Position numbers and translations under genes: made by a program. A stretch of DNA of 64,000 nt from Myxococcus landrumus (GTDB taxonomy: Bacteria; Myxococcota; Myxococcia; Myxococcales; Myxococcaceae), in the NCBI RefSeq assembly GCF_017301635.1, contig NZ_CP071091.1, positions 7,680,501 to 7,744,500 of the forward strand, written 5' to 3'. Positions 33,123-41,330 of this stretch are shown here, in pieces. The notes below the pieces were generated by a model. The model saw nothing but the letters and a program-made list of their open reading frames with translations, made no database searches and was not told where the DNA came from. Within the stretch, counting starts at the first letter, position 1; each line of letters begins with the position of its first letter.

Positions 33123-34754
33123 CTACGGCTTGGGCTCGGTTCCGGACTTCGTCTGCGAGCCCGAGGACTTCGGGCGGGAGCGCTTGCCCTTCTTGTTCGC
33201 GTCCTCGGGGCAGGGCGGGCGAGGGCCATCACTCGGCGGCTGGATGGTGAACTCGACGCGGCGGTTGAGGGCCATGCCTTCTTCCGTCTCGTTGTCCGAC
33301 AACGGCCGGCTGCGGCCGAAGCCCTGCGAGCACACCCGGTCCGCCGTCACGCCCGTCTCCACGAGGAAGCGCCTGACGCTGGAGGCGCGACGGCGCGACA
33401 GGTCCAGGTTGTACGCGTCGCTCGCGCGAGAGTCCGTGTGGCCCTCCACCAGCACGCGGTCCATCTGCGGGTTCTCGTTCATCACCCGGGCGACCTCCTC
33501 CAGGATGGGGAAGGACTCGGAGAGGATGACGTCCTGGTCCGTGGCGAAGTTCACCTGCTCCAGGATGACAATCTTGTTCCCGCTGTGACGCGCCAGGGGG
33601 CAGCCCTCGCGGCCTCGGCTTCCGGCTGGGAAGTCGGGACACCGGTCGAGGCGGTCCACCATGCCGTCGCCATCACGGTCCGTGTCCGGGCAACCCGCGT
33701 TCTCCACGGGGCCGGCCTCGAGCGGGCACTTGTCGCCCGTTCCAATCACCGAGTCGCCATCCGGGTCCACCGGCGGAGGAGGCGGCGGCGGTGGCTCGGG
33801 CGGCTCCTTGAAGCGCTCCAGGGCCTCCCACTCGCGCGTCTTGGCGGGAATCCAGATGATGGACGTGAAGAAGCTGAGCGTGGGTGACGCCAGCGAGCAG
33901 CCGCAGCCCGCGCCACCGCCGAAGGTGAACGTCACGCCGGTGGAGCTGTACCAGCGCAGGCCGATGAGCAGCTCGGCGGGGACCTGTCGCTCGGTGCCCG
34001 GGGCCTTCTTGAGCCCCACCGCGCCGTTGACCAGACCCAGCGCGGTGATGCCGCTGCCTCGGAGGATGGGCACCTCCGCGCCGACGCCGAAGGGCATCAT
34101 GTCGCCGATGGCCACGCCGTCGAAGACGCGGTCCGGGCGCTTCCAGAAGCCGCCGTTGAGCGCCAGCAGGATGCCGTTGCCGAAGCGGTAGTCCACCACG
34201 AGGCCAGGGGCCCAGGTGAGCTCGCCTTCTCCCGCGAAGGCGTCCTGGGCGCCGGTGGGGAAGCTGACGTTGAGGGTGAGGGCGGCGCCCCAGCCCTTGC
34301 CCTCGGCGGGGCGGCGCAGGCCGGGGACGGCCACCTTGCCGGTGATGCGCAGGTCCCCCAGCACGAAGCTCTCGACGCTGCCCTCGGTGCCGATGACCTC
34401 CAGGTTCTGTCCGCCCTGCGCGAGGATGAGCGGCATGTCGACGCCAATCTCGGCCCAGTCGAACAGGCCCACCATGGCCATGACGTCGAGCTGGAGGCGG
34501 TTGCCCACCAGGCTGATCTTCTCGAGGTCACCGCCCTCGGGGACGAGCGTGAGGGGATTGAGCGAGTAGCTGAAGTACGGGCCCGCGGCCACGGACAGGT
34601 GGGAGAGCGGGCGCGACTGGGAGACGAGGACCAGGTCCTGGGGAGCGCCCGACGGGCGGAACATCTGCACGTCGAAGCGGGTGTCGGGCTGGGCGGAGGC
34701 GAGCGTGGCTCCTCCCAGCGCCAGGACGAGGAGCGGTAGTCGGAGGGAGTTCAT
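33123..34754 (-). CDS. traB: TraB, OmpA-domain outer membrane exchange protein
   Basis: Partner of TraA in outer membrane exchange, a process in which touching myxobacterial cells fuse and share outer membrane proteins and lipids. The 543-residue protein has a signal peptide (LPLLVLALGGATLASA), an N-terminal beta-barrel-like region to about residue 300, a Pro-rich linker (EPPPPPPPP), calcium-binding thrombospondin type 3 repeats (DPDGDS and DTDRDGDGMVD), and an OmpA peptidoglycan-binding domain at about 395-510 with VEGHTDSRAS and LSRRRASSVRRFL. The tail is Lys/Arg-rich. ATG 34754 overlaps the traA stop in an ATGA, the same gene order as in Myxococcus xanthus. Identification rests on the pairing with TraA. 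Confidence 0.9.
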   Translation of the reverse strand: MNSLRLPLLVLALGGATLASAQPDTRFDVQMFRPSGAPQDLVLVSQSRPLSHLSVAAGPYFSYSLNPLTLVPEGGDLEKISLVGNRLQLDVMAMVGLFDWAEIGVDMPLILAQGGQNLEVIGTEGSVESFVLGDLRITGKVAVPGLRRPAEGKGWGAALTLNVSFPTGAQDAFAGEGELTWAPGLVVDYRFGNGILLALNGGFWKRPDRVFDGVAIGDMMPFGVGAEVPILRGSGITALGLVNGAVGLKKAPGTERQVPAELLIGLRWYSSTGVTFTFGGGAGCGCSLASPTLSFFTSIIWIPAKTREWEALERFKEPPEPPPPPPPPVDPDGDSVIGTGDKCPLEAGPVENAGCPDTDRDGDGMVDRLDRCPDFPAGSRGREGCPLARHSGNKIVILEQVNFATDQDVILSESFPILEEVARVMNENPQMDRVLVEGHTDSRASDAYNLDLSRRRASSVRRFLVETGVTADRVCSQGFGRSRPLSDNETEEGMALNRRVEFTIQPPSDGPRPPCPEDANKKGKRSRPKSSGSQTKSGTEPKP

Positions 34755-36931
34755 CGGACGCGGCGCTGGGCGCGCAGGAGCAGGAGGCCGGCGGCGAGGA
34801 GGAAGAGGATGGTGGCGCTTCCCGCCGGGGTGGCGTTGGCGGTGGTGCCGCAGCAGAAGGCTCCGCCTTGTGGGTCGGTGCCGGGCTTGCGCCGTCCGCG
34901 CTCACACTGCTGGGTCTTCGCCGAGCAGTGCTGGACGCCGAGGCAGTCGCCGCTGTTCTCGCACGAGGTGGTGCAGGTGTTGGTGCCCAGGTCGCAGGTT
35001 CCGCCGCAGGGGCAGTGTGCGTCGGCGAAGCACTGGACGCAGGAGGTGCCATCGCAGACGAGGCCCGCGTCGCAGGTGACGGCGCAGGCGCCCGCGTTCT
35101 CGCAGGTGCGGGTGGTGGGGTTGCACTGGCCGCTGCCGCAGTCCTCGTTGGTGCGGCAGCCGACGCAGGTGCTGCCCTGGGGCGAGCCGTCGGAGAGGCA
35201 GAAGGGCGCGTCCGCGTCGCAGGCCTCGCAGCGGGTGCCGCAGTGCTTGTCCGTGGTGCAGGCGCTGCACTCGCCGCTCACGCAGAACTGTCCGCCACCA
35301 CATTCCAGGTCGGTGCGGCACTGAACGCAGACCTGGCCGTCGAGGCAGAACGGGCGGTCATCGGGGCACCTGGCGCAGGACGGGCCGCAGGCGGAGGCGG
35401 TGTTGCACTCGGGGATGTCGGTGACGCAGCGGCCGTTGAGCGGGTCGCACTTCTGGCCTTCGGCGCACTGGGAATCGGTGGAGCACTCGACACAGGAGGG
35501 CGAGGCGCCCGGCGTCAGCGCGGCGCACTGCGTGCCGTTGGGGCAGCAGTTGCAGGAGTTGCCGGCGCAGGCGTCATCGGTGGCGCAAGGGACGCATTGG
35601 TTGTTGGTGCAGATTTCGCCGCGGTCGCACTGCGAATCGTCGTTGCACTCACGGCACTGGTTCAGGCCGGGGACGCAGACCTGGCCGTTGGGGCAGTGCG
35701 CGTCCTCGGTGCACTGGACGCAGGTGGCGCTGGGCTCGTCGCAGGTGGCGCCGGGGCAGTCGGCGTCGTCGTTGCAGCCCGAGCACTGGTTGGTCGCGGT
35801 GTCGCAGCGGCCGGTGTTCGGGCAGTCGGCGTCGTCGTTGCAACCCCGACACATGTTGTCGGTCAAGTCACAGCGGCCGTTCACGCACTGCGAATCTTCC
35901 GTGCATTGGACGCACGTGTTCTTGCCGTTGATGTTCGCGCAGTACGGGATGGAGATGCCGCACGGGGAGCACTTCTCTCCGCACCGGAGCGCCGTGTCGC
36001 AGGGGGCGCATAGTGCAGCCGAGTTGCAGTAGTAGTTGTCACTGCAGGTGCCGTTGTTGGGCGCGTTGACGTTGGCGCGTGAGCACTGCTCGCAGTGGTT
36101 GGGGTTGCCCGCGAAGGAGGGGAGGCCGTTCTCCGTCTGGAAGAACTGCGCGGGCTGGAGCAGTTGGAAGTTGGAGGAGTAGAGGTTGACGATGGGCGGA
36201 GTGTTGGCCGCGCGCTCGAAGTCCGCGAAGGCCCCCGTGAACATCGACATCTCGAGAGCCGCGTGCTCACTGATCTGGGTGTAGAGGATCTCAACAGCGT
36301 AGAGTCCTGGTTGGCTGAACGTCACACTGTTGGTGCTGCGCCACGTCGCCAAGCCAATCCGAGGAGGGCGGTTGATGACCACGTAGGACTGCGCTCGGTC
36401 GTAGATGACGAGGCTGATGGCATCATCCAGGTAATACCCAAAATGAAGCGCTTGGCCCGCGAGGTTGGGCGGCACGTTCAGGTAACCGCGGAATCGCGAG
36501 ACAAACGAAGTCAACGCATCGTTGTCGTTGATGATGTTGAAACTGCATCCACCGATGGAGCAACCCGGGGCGGTGACCTGGCTCACGAAGTCGCCGTAGC
36601 TCAGCGTACGGCCGTCGTTGAGGTTGTTGGACAGGTCGAACGGGGTGCGAAGGACGGTGGTGACGCGGCTCTGCTTGCTGGCGGGTTCCTCGAGAAACCC
36701 ATTAAGGACGTCGATGTACGTCCCTTGTGACTGCGGGAACTCTCCGGGGTCGCGCCTCCAGATATTCGACGCGACGCACATGCCCTGCCCATCGGTGCTC
36801 AACGCGGGAGCAATGGCGGGGCCTGCGACGACGACATCCGGCAGCTTCTGGCCCCAGGCGGGGGCGGAAACGAGGCACACCGATAGGACGGCGAGCGCGA
36901 ATCGCGCGAGGCGGGACAAGGGGGAATCCAC
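34751..36931 (-). CDS. traA: TraA, polymorphic surface receptor for outer membrane exchange
   Basis: Cell-surface receptor that recognises identical TraA on a neighbour and, with TraB, drives outer membrane exchange; its variable domain sets kin groups in Myxococcus xanthus. The 726-residue protein has a signal peptide (FALAVLSVCLVSAPAWG), a distal lectin-like (PA14-type) recognition region of about residues 30-280, then roughly 400 residues of Cys-rich repeats such as CVQCTEDSQCVNGRCD and CNDDADCPNTGRCD, and a MYXO-CTERM-like tail: FCCGTT, a hydrophobic stretch (SATILFLLAAGLLLL) and RAQRRVR. The tail targets it to the surface through a myxosortase pathway. GTG 36931 is the only in-frame start near the signal peptide and has no ribosome site. 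The stop overlaps traB by 4 bases. Confidence 0.93.
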   Translation of the reverse strand: MDSPLSRLARFALAVLSVCLVSAPAWGQKLPDVVVAGPAIAPALSTDGQGMCVASNIWRRDPGEFPQSQGTYIDVLNGFLEEPASKQSRVTTVLRTPFDLSNNLNDGRTLSYGDFVSQVTAPGCSIGGCSFNIINDNDALTSFVSRFRGYLNVPPNLAGQALHFGYYLDDAISLVIYDRAQSYVVINRPPRIGLATWRSTNSVTFSQPGLYAVEILYTQISEHAALEMSMFTGAFADFERAANTPPIVNLYSSNFQLLQPAQFFQTENGLPSFAGNPNHCEQCSRANVNAPNNGTCSDNYYCNSAALCAPCDTALRCGEKCSPCGISIPYCANINGKNTCVQCTEDSQCVNGRCDLTDNMCRGCNDDADCPNTGRCDTATNQCSGCNDDADCPGATCDEPSATCVQCTEDAHCPNGQVCVPGLNQCRECNDDSQCDRGEICTNNQCVPCATDDACAGNSCNCCPNGTQCAALTPGASPSCVECSTDSQCAEGQKCDPLNGRCVTDIPECNTASACGPSCARCPDDRPFCLDGQVCVQCRTDLECGGGQFCVSGECSACTTDKHCGTRCEACDADAPFCLSDGSPQGSTCVGCRTNEDCGSGQCNPTTRTCENAGACAVTCDAGLVCDGTSCVQCFADAHCPCGGTCDLGTNTCTTSCENSGDCLGVQHCSAKTQQCERGRRKPGTDPQGGAFCCGTTANATPAGSATILFLLAAGLLLLRAQRRVR

Positions 36932-36992
36932 AATCCGGGAAGCATCGTCGAACCCCCTGACAAGCGCAATTCCGGGAGCGGAGCAATCCGGT
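36931..36992 (-). promoter_or_regulatory. Three direct repeats at the traA start
   Basis: On the plus strand CAATCCGGG (36931-36939), CAATTCCGGG (36967-36976) and CAATCCGG (36984-36991) recur in one orientation, starts 36 and 17 bases apart, over the start codon and immediate upstream of traA. They may be a regulator array; no regulator is known from the sequence. Confidence 0.4.
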
Positions 36993-37058
36993 GGGTATGA
37001 CGAAGTCGCTCCGGCGCCAGTCTCGTGAGGTTGTCGTCACGCGTGCAGATGCGGCTCG

Positions 37059-37071
37059 GGTTGCGGCAACC
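37059..37071. promoter_or_regulatory. Palindrome upstream of traA
   Basis: GGTTGC-G-GCAACC is a perfect 13-base palindrome about 130 bases before the traA start, in the 213-base gap to the glycosyltransferase gene that precedes it on the same strand. It is an operator candidate. Confidence 0.35.
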
Positions 37072-37144
37072 ACCTGACGAATCGAGCCCGATGTCTCCCT
37101 GGATTGCGGGGTAAGCAAGCTCTGTGCTCGTGTAACAGCGTGGC

Positions 37145-38236
37145 TCACACCTGGGCGCCGGACGACTCCAGCAGGGAGATGAACTCGCGTGAGATGCGCT
37201 CCGCCGCGAAGCGCTCCCGAACGAACCGGGTCCCGGCTTCTCCCATGCTCCGGCGCTGGGCGGGCTCCATCCGCGCCAGGGTGACGAGCGCGTCACTCCA
37301 CGCGACGACGTCGCCCGGGGGGAGGAGGAGTCCTGTGCGTCCCTCGAGCAGGGTCTCGGGCAAGCCGCCAATCCGGCTCGCGAGTACGGGGACTCCACAG
37401 GCCTGGGCTTCGATGGAGACCCGTCCGAAGGGCTCGACCCACTCCGAGGGCATCGTGGCCACGTCCATGGCCGCGTACAGCGTCCGCATGTCGCGGGTCC
37501 AACCCTTCAAGATGTGCCGGTCCTGGAGGCTCGGAGAGAAGAGCTGGCGCAGGTGCGCGTGGGCCGCCTCCTCGCCCACCCAGAGCGCACGCAGGTGGGG
37601 GCTCTGGGGCATGGCTCGATTGAAGGCCTCGGCCAATCGGAAGGCACCCTTCTCGAGCTTCAGCGCACCCACGAAGCCGACGAGCACCTCCTGCTCTCCG
37701 ACGCCGAGCGCCTTTCGTGCCGCGGTTCGCTCCGCCTCATCCACGCGGAAGTAGTCGACATCCAGGGGGTTGTAGAGGCACTGGATGCGCTCGGAAGGCA
37801 CCCCCTTGGCGACGAGGTTCGAGCGCATGGCCTCGGACACGACGATGAAGCGCCGAGCCCATCGGGGGAGGAGCCGGCGAGACATCGTCTTGAGCCGGCT
37901 GTTGAGATGTCGGAAGAGCGCGACGGGGGTCCCCGTCAATGCGCCCATCGCGAGCAGTGGCCAGTACTCGTGGCCAAAGCTGCCCACCAGCCAGTGCGGC
38001 CGGGTGCGACGGATGGCGCGTGAAACGCTGAGCAGGCCACGAAAATCTGCGGCGTTCCGGAAGACGCCGGGTTCCACGGGGAGGCCTTGAGCCCGGAACT
38101 CCCGGGCGATGTAGCCCCCCTCTCGTGCCACGGTGACCACGTGATGCCCGGCGCGGACCAGTGCCTGGACTAGGCACATCAGATGGGTTTCTGTTCCCCG
38201 CGCGCCCAGGCTCGTCCCCACGAAAACGAAATTCAT
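37145..38236 (-). CDS. Family 4-type glycosyltransferase
   Basis: A 363-residue GT-B glycosyltransferase expected to add a sugar from a nucleotide donor to a lipid or polysaccharide precursor at the cytoplasmic face of the membrane. MNFVFVGTSLGARGTETHL opens the acceptor domain with the usual G-x-G-G-x-E-like loop, and the donor domain contains VGFVGALKLEKG (sugar-nucleotide binding) and PSEWVEPFGRVSIEAQACGVPVLAS, the E-x7-E motif of family 4. ATG 38236 was chosen over a longer frame that adds 23 unlikely residues. It lies upstream of traA on the same strand, separated by 213 bases. The glycan target is unknown; envelope polysaccharide is plausible. Confidence 0.9.
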   Translation of the reverse strand: MNFVFVGTSLGARGTETHLMCLVQALVRAGHHVVTVAREGGYIAREFRAQGLPVEPGVFRNAADFRGLLSVSRAIRRTRPHWLVGSFGHEYWPLLAMGALTGTPVALFRHLNSRLKTMSRRLLPRWARRFIVVSEAMRSNLVAKGVPSERIQCLYNPLDVDYFRVDEAERTAARKALGVGEQEVLVGFVGALKLEKGAFRLAEAFNRAMPQSPHLRALWVGEEAAHAHLRQLFSPSLQDRHILKGWTRDMRTLYAAMDVATMPSEWVEPFGRVSIEAQACGVPVLASRIGGLPETLLEGRTGLLLPPGDVVAWSDALVTLARMEPAQRRSMGEAGTRFVRERFAAERISREFISLLESSGAQV

Positions 38237-38344
38237 GTTCCGTGCGCCTTGCCAAGGGCATGCCATTTCGCGGCGGACGCGTCGCACGGACGCCCTGTCT
38301 GACAATTCTTTGAAGTCTCTCGCGCCCGAGCCCGGCCGTGTCGG

Positions 38345-39415
38345 CTATGCCTTGCGGCACGCCACGTCGCCATCCTGAGAACGGATGAACGCGGTGGTGA
38401 GCTCGGTGCCGACGGCCGCGCACAGCACCTCGTACGTGCGCCTGCGCGCGCCGCCGACGACGGAGGGCTGATGCGCGAGTGACTCCGGATGGCGGACGAA
38501 GATGTTGTACCCGACGATGCAGCCATCCGCGCGGAGCACGGTGATGCCGTCGGTCGCCATCATCCCGCGCAGCAATTGGCCGGTGGCTCGCACCGCCGTG
38601 GCGGCCGCGTCCGTGGGGTCCACGTGGTAGCGGTCCAGCAGCGCCACGATGTCCAGCGGACGCGGCAGGATGATGCCGTCCACGAAGAGCGACGAACCCG
38701 CGCGCTCCCGAGGCAACACCGCCACCAGCGTCCCATGGGACGCCTGCATCACCTCGAAGAGGACCCGGCGGAAGAACCCGCGCGCCCGCTCGCGGCTGGC
38801 GCTCGCCACGCCGTCGGTGATGGCCTCGGCCAGCTCGTTGAGCACCGAGGGCGGTGACGCCGCCTCCACCCTCGCGCCGGACAGATAGACATGCCGGCAC
38901 AGTCCTCCACCCGCGCGCAGCTCCAGCATGTTCTCCGCGAGCTGGAGCACCCCCACCACCCCGGCTTGGGTCTCCTCCGTCCGGCGCAGCCGCTCCAGCG
39001 GGGACTCCGCGAGCGGAAAGGGGTCCGTGCGGAAGACGCCGTAGGCGAAGCCCTCTGGCACCCTCAGGAAGTACAGCGCCCACCACCGTCCCTGTCCCAG
39101 GGGCGCACACTGCTTGAGGGCGCGCTGGACGGTCGCTCGCGAGCGAGGCCCGATGCCGATGGCGATGGGGTCATGCCCGCCGAGCAGCGAGAGCATCTGC
39201 CCCAGGTCATCTCCCAAGAAGGCCATGGGGAACAGCGGCGCGCCTTCCTCGCGGTAGCGCGACAGCGTGACGATGAGCTCGCCGATGGCGTCGGCCGTCT
39301 GCGCGCACGACATCCCAGCTTCGTCCAGGAACGTACCGACTGCGTCGGTCAGCAGATGGCGGAAGGAGAGAATCGGAGGAGGAGAGCCCGGTATTCCGGG
39401 GTCCGAGCCATTCAT
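38345..39415 (-). CDS. DAC-like (DACNV-type) sensor domain protein
   Basis: A 356-residue soluble protein. The C-terminal 70 residues look like the diadenylate cyclase fold: MMATDGITVL takes the place of the DGA motif and VGGARRRTYEVL that of the GxRHR motif, followed by LTTAFIRSQDGDV, which matches the strand where DAC proteins have VSEE-like residues. The changed DGA and RHR residues suggest a nucleotide-sensing relative (as in the DACNV-type sensor families) rather than a c-di-AMP synthase. The N-terminal 270 residues are mostly helical and unrecognised. It lies 60 bases after the dynamin-like GTPase gene on the same strand, so the two may be co-transcribed. The family call is moderate. 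Confidence 0.6.
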   Translation of the reverse strand: MNGSDPGIPGSPPPILSFRHLLTDAVGTFLDEAGMSCAQTADAIGELIVTLSRYREEGAPLFPMAFLGDDLGQMLSLLGGHDPIAIGIGPRSRATVQRALKQCAPLGQGRWWALYFLRVPEGFAYGVFRTDPFPLAESPLERLRRTEETQAGVVGVLQLAENMLELRAGGGLCRHVYLSGARVEAASPPSVLNELAEAITDGVASASRERARGFFRRVLFEVMQASHGTLVAVLPRERAGSSLFVDGIILPRPLDIVALLDRYHVDPTDAAATAVRATGQLLRGMMATDGITVLRADGCIVGYNIFVRHPESLAHQPSVVGGARRRTYEVLCAAVGTELTTAFIRSQDGDVACRKA

Positions 39416-39475
39416 GACTCACTCAGCATGGCGCATTGTCGCCGCGCACGCACGAATGGAATGAGGTGAGAGGTC

Positions 39476-41221
39476 TCAGGCGAGCGCTCCCCTCGCGGCC
39501 TCCAGCCGGGTCGCCGTGCGCTTCCAGTCGTCCGCCAGCCCGTCCAGGTGTCCCAGGACGTCCGAGAAGAAGCGCGTCTCCAGGGCCCGGGCCAGGGTGG
39601 AGCCATGGGCGTCGGCCCATCGGCGGGTGACGCGGGCTCGCACCTGGGCACCCAGCAGGTCCACGAACCGCTCCATCAGCGGCGTGGACAAGAGCGTGCC
39701 CGCCCACACCACCGCGTCATGGCCGAAGCCGCCCGTGGCCACCGTCACCGCCGCCGCCGCGCCCGACGGCACCGAGTACACCAGCGTCGTCAGCGCCTGG
39801 AGCAGCTCCTCGCGCATGCCGCCCTGGAGCTCGGCCGCCACCAGCTCGCGGCAATACGCGTACAGCGTGGCCCGGTCCGCCGCGTGGGCATGCAGGGCCT
39901 CGAAGCCCAGCGGCTCCTCCAGCTTCGACAGCGTCGACGCCCCGAAGGCCTCGGCCAGCTTCTCGCGCGTCTCCGTGTCGCCCCGCCACGCGGCCACCTC
40001 CGGAGCGAAGGCCTCCACCAGCCGCCGCACCCCGTCCGTCAACGTCGCGTCCACCGCGAGGGACGGCGTCTGGGTGCCCTCGGGCTCCGGGCCGGTGAAG
40101 GACTGGCGCACCTTGCGGCTCACGAAGGTGAGCGCCGTGGCCAGTCCGCGGAAGGGCAGGCGCACCCACTTGTGGAACTGGCTGCGTGCATCCAGCTCGT
40201 CGCGGAACGCGTCGATGAGCACGTCCGCGGGCACCGCCTTGAGCGCCGCGGTGGCTCCCACGCTCTCCAGCTCGTGCCGCAGGCGCTGCCGAAGCCGCTC
40301 CGGCTCGCTCGCGGCCCGGGTCGCCGCGCGCGCCACGGACTCCATCTCCGCGCGTGCATCCGCGAGGGAGGCCTCCAGCGCCCGGGCCTTCAGCTCGCGC
40401 GCATGCTCGGCCTGACCCAGCAGGGCGCTCAGCGCGGGGCGTCCATCGAGGGGCTCGGTCGCCAGGGGACGCAGGCCCGCCTCGACGTCCGGCTGATGCG
40501 GAGCCAGGTATCTCGCCAGGGGAGGATGCCCCACGTCGGAGGCCAGCTTGTCCAGGTGGCCTCGCGCCACTTCTTCACGCGAGGCCTCGTTGTAGACGAG
40601 CAGGTACGGCCGTCCATGGCCCACCGCCGCGCGCAGGAAGTCCACCAGCGCCGCGTTCTGGTACGTCTGCCGGCTCACCACGAAGACGAGCACGTCCACC
40701 GTGACGAGCAGGGCCTCGGCGCGCTCGCGATTCTCGCGGTACACGCTGTCGAAGTCCGGCGTGTCCATGACGAGCAGGCCCCGAGGCACCGCGTCGGCCA
40801 GCACCAGGTACAGCCGTCCCGCGGGGCCCGGCTGGTCCACGGGCGCCATGTCGCCCGGAGCCACCGGCACCGTGTCGTAGCGGCGGGTGAGGAAGTCCTT
40901 CAGGGCTCCGGTCCACGTCTCCGGATGCGCGGCCGCGAGGCACTGCTTGGTCAGTCCCCCCTCGGGCCTCGCGGGCGACAGGGCGGAGCCCACCAGCGCG
41001 TTGAACAGCGTGGACTTGCCCACGTTGTTGGGGCCGGCGATGGCCACCAACAGCAACGGCGCGTCCGCGGAGCCCATGCGGGGCAGCAGGTCCCGACGCA
41101 GGCGCTCCGCCAGACGCCGGGCGAGGTCCGCGTCGGAGGGCTCGGGAAAGCGCTCGGGCGCTGGGAGTGCATCCAGCGCGGATGCGAGTGCGTCACGCAG
41201 GGTGTAGGGGTCTCTCATCAT
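39476..41221 (-). CDS. Dynamin-like membrane GTPase 2
   Basis: A 581-residue large GTPase. The P-loop GPNNVGKS is at residues 63-70 and DTPDFDS (G3) at 153-159, the same DTPD form as in the GTPase at 16336. The expected NKxD is replaced by VYNEAS, again a degenerate G4. Long helical segments follow, and the C-terminal part has hydrophobic stretches (VPSGAAAAVTVATGG and HDAVVWAGTLLSTPLM) that could touch the membrane. It fits the bacterial dynamin group. ATG 41221 was chosen with GAGG upstream; ATG 41218 and an upstream GTG/ATG are alternatives. It precedes the DAC-like gene by 60 bases on the same strand. Function inferred as membrane remodelling or stress response. Confidence 0.8.
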   Translation of the reverse strand: MMRDPYTLRDALASALDALPAPERFPEPSDADLARRLAERLRRDLLPRMGSADAPLLLVAIAGPNNVGKSTLFNALVGSALSPARPEGGLTKQCLAAAHPETWTGALKDFLTRRYDTVPVAPGDMAPVDQPGPAGRLYLVLADAVPRGLLVMDTPDFDSVYRENRERAEALLVTVDVLVFVVSRQTYQNAALVDFLRAAVGHGRPYLLVYNEASREEVARGHLDKLASDVGHPPLARYLAPHQPDVEAGLRPLATEPLDGRPALSALLGQAEHARELKARALEASLADARAEMESVARAATRAASEPERLRQRLRHELESVGATAALKAVPADVLIDAFRDELDARSQFHKWVRLPFRGLATALTFVSRKVRQSFTGPEPEGTQTPSLAVDATLTDGVRRLVEAFAPEVAAWRGDTETREKLAEAFGASTLSKLEEPLGFEALHAHAADRATLYAYCRELVAAELQGGMREELLQALTTLVYSVPSGAAAAVTVATGGFGHDAVVWAGTLLSTPLMERFVDLLGAQVRARVTRRWADAHGSTLARALETRFFSDVLGHLDGLADDWKRTATRLEAARGALA

Positions 41222-41317
41222 CGGCGGAGGTCCTCGCACACCAGAGCACGCGCGAGCGCGGGTTCCCAGATGCTTGCTCGCTGGATGTCGGTTTCGAGGC
41301 AGGAAAAAGCCTCACGC

Positions 41318-41323
41318 TAGGGT
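41318..41323 (+). promoter_or_regulatory. Candidate -10 element, thioredoxin lipoprotein 1
   Basis: TAGGGT ends 7 bases before ATG 41331, with no ribosome site. The 19 bases from this hexamer into the gene match those before ATG 42855 with one change, so the promoter was duplicated with the gene. Confidence 0.4.
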
Positions 41324-41330
41324 CCGCGCC

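Noticed and set aside
34868..36013. A 381-residue Gly/Ala-rich frame antisense to traA
   Set aside because: It is a by-product of the Cys-repeat codon pattern of traA and has no start signals.
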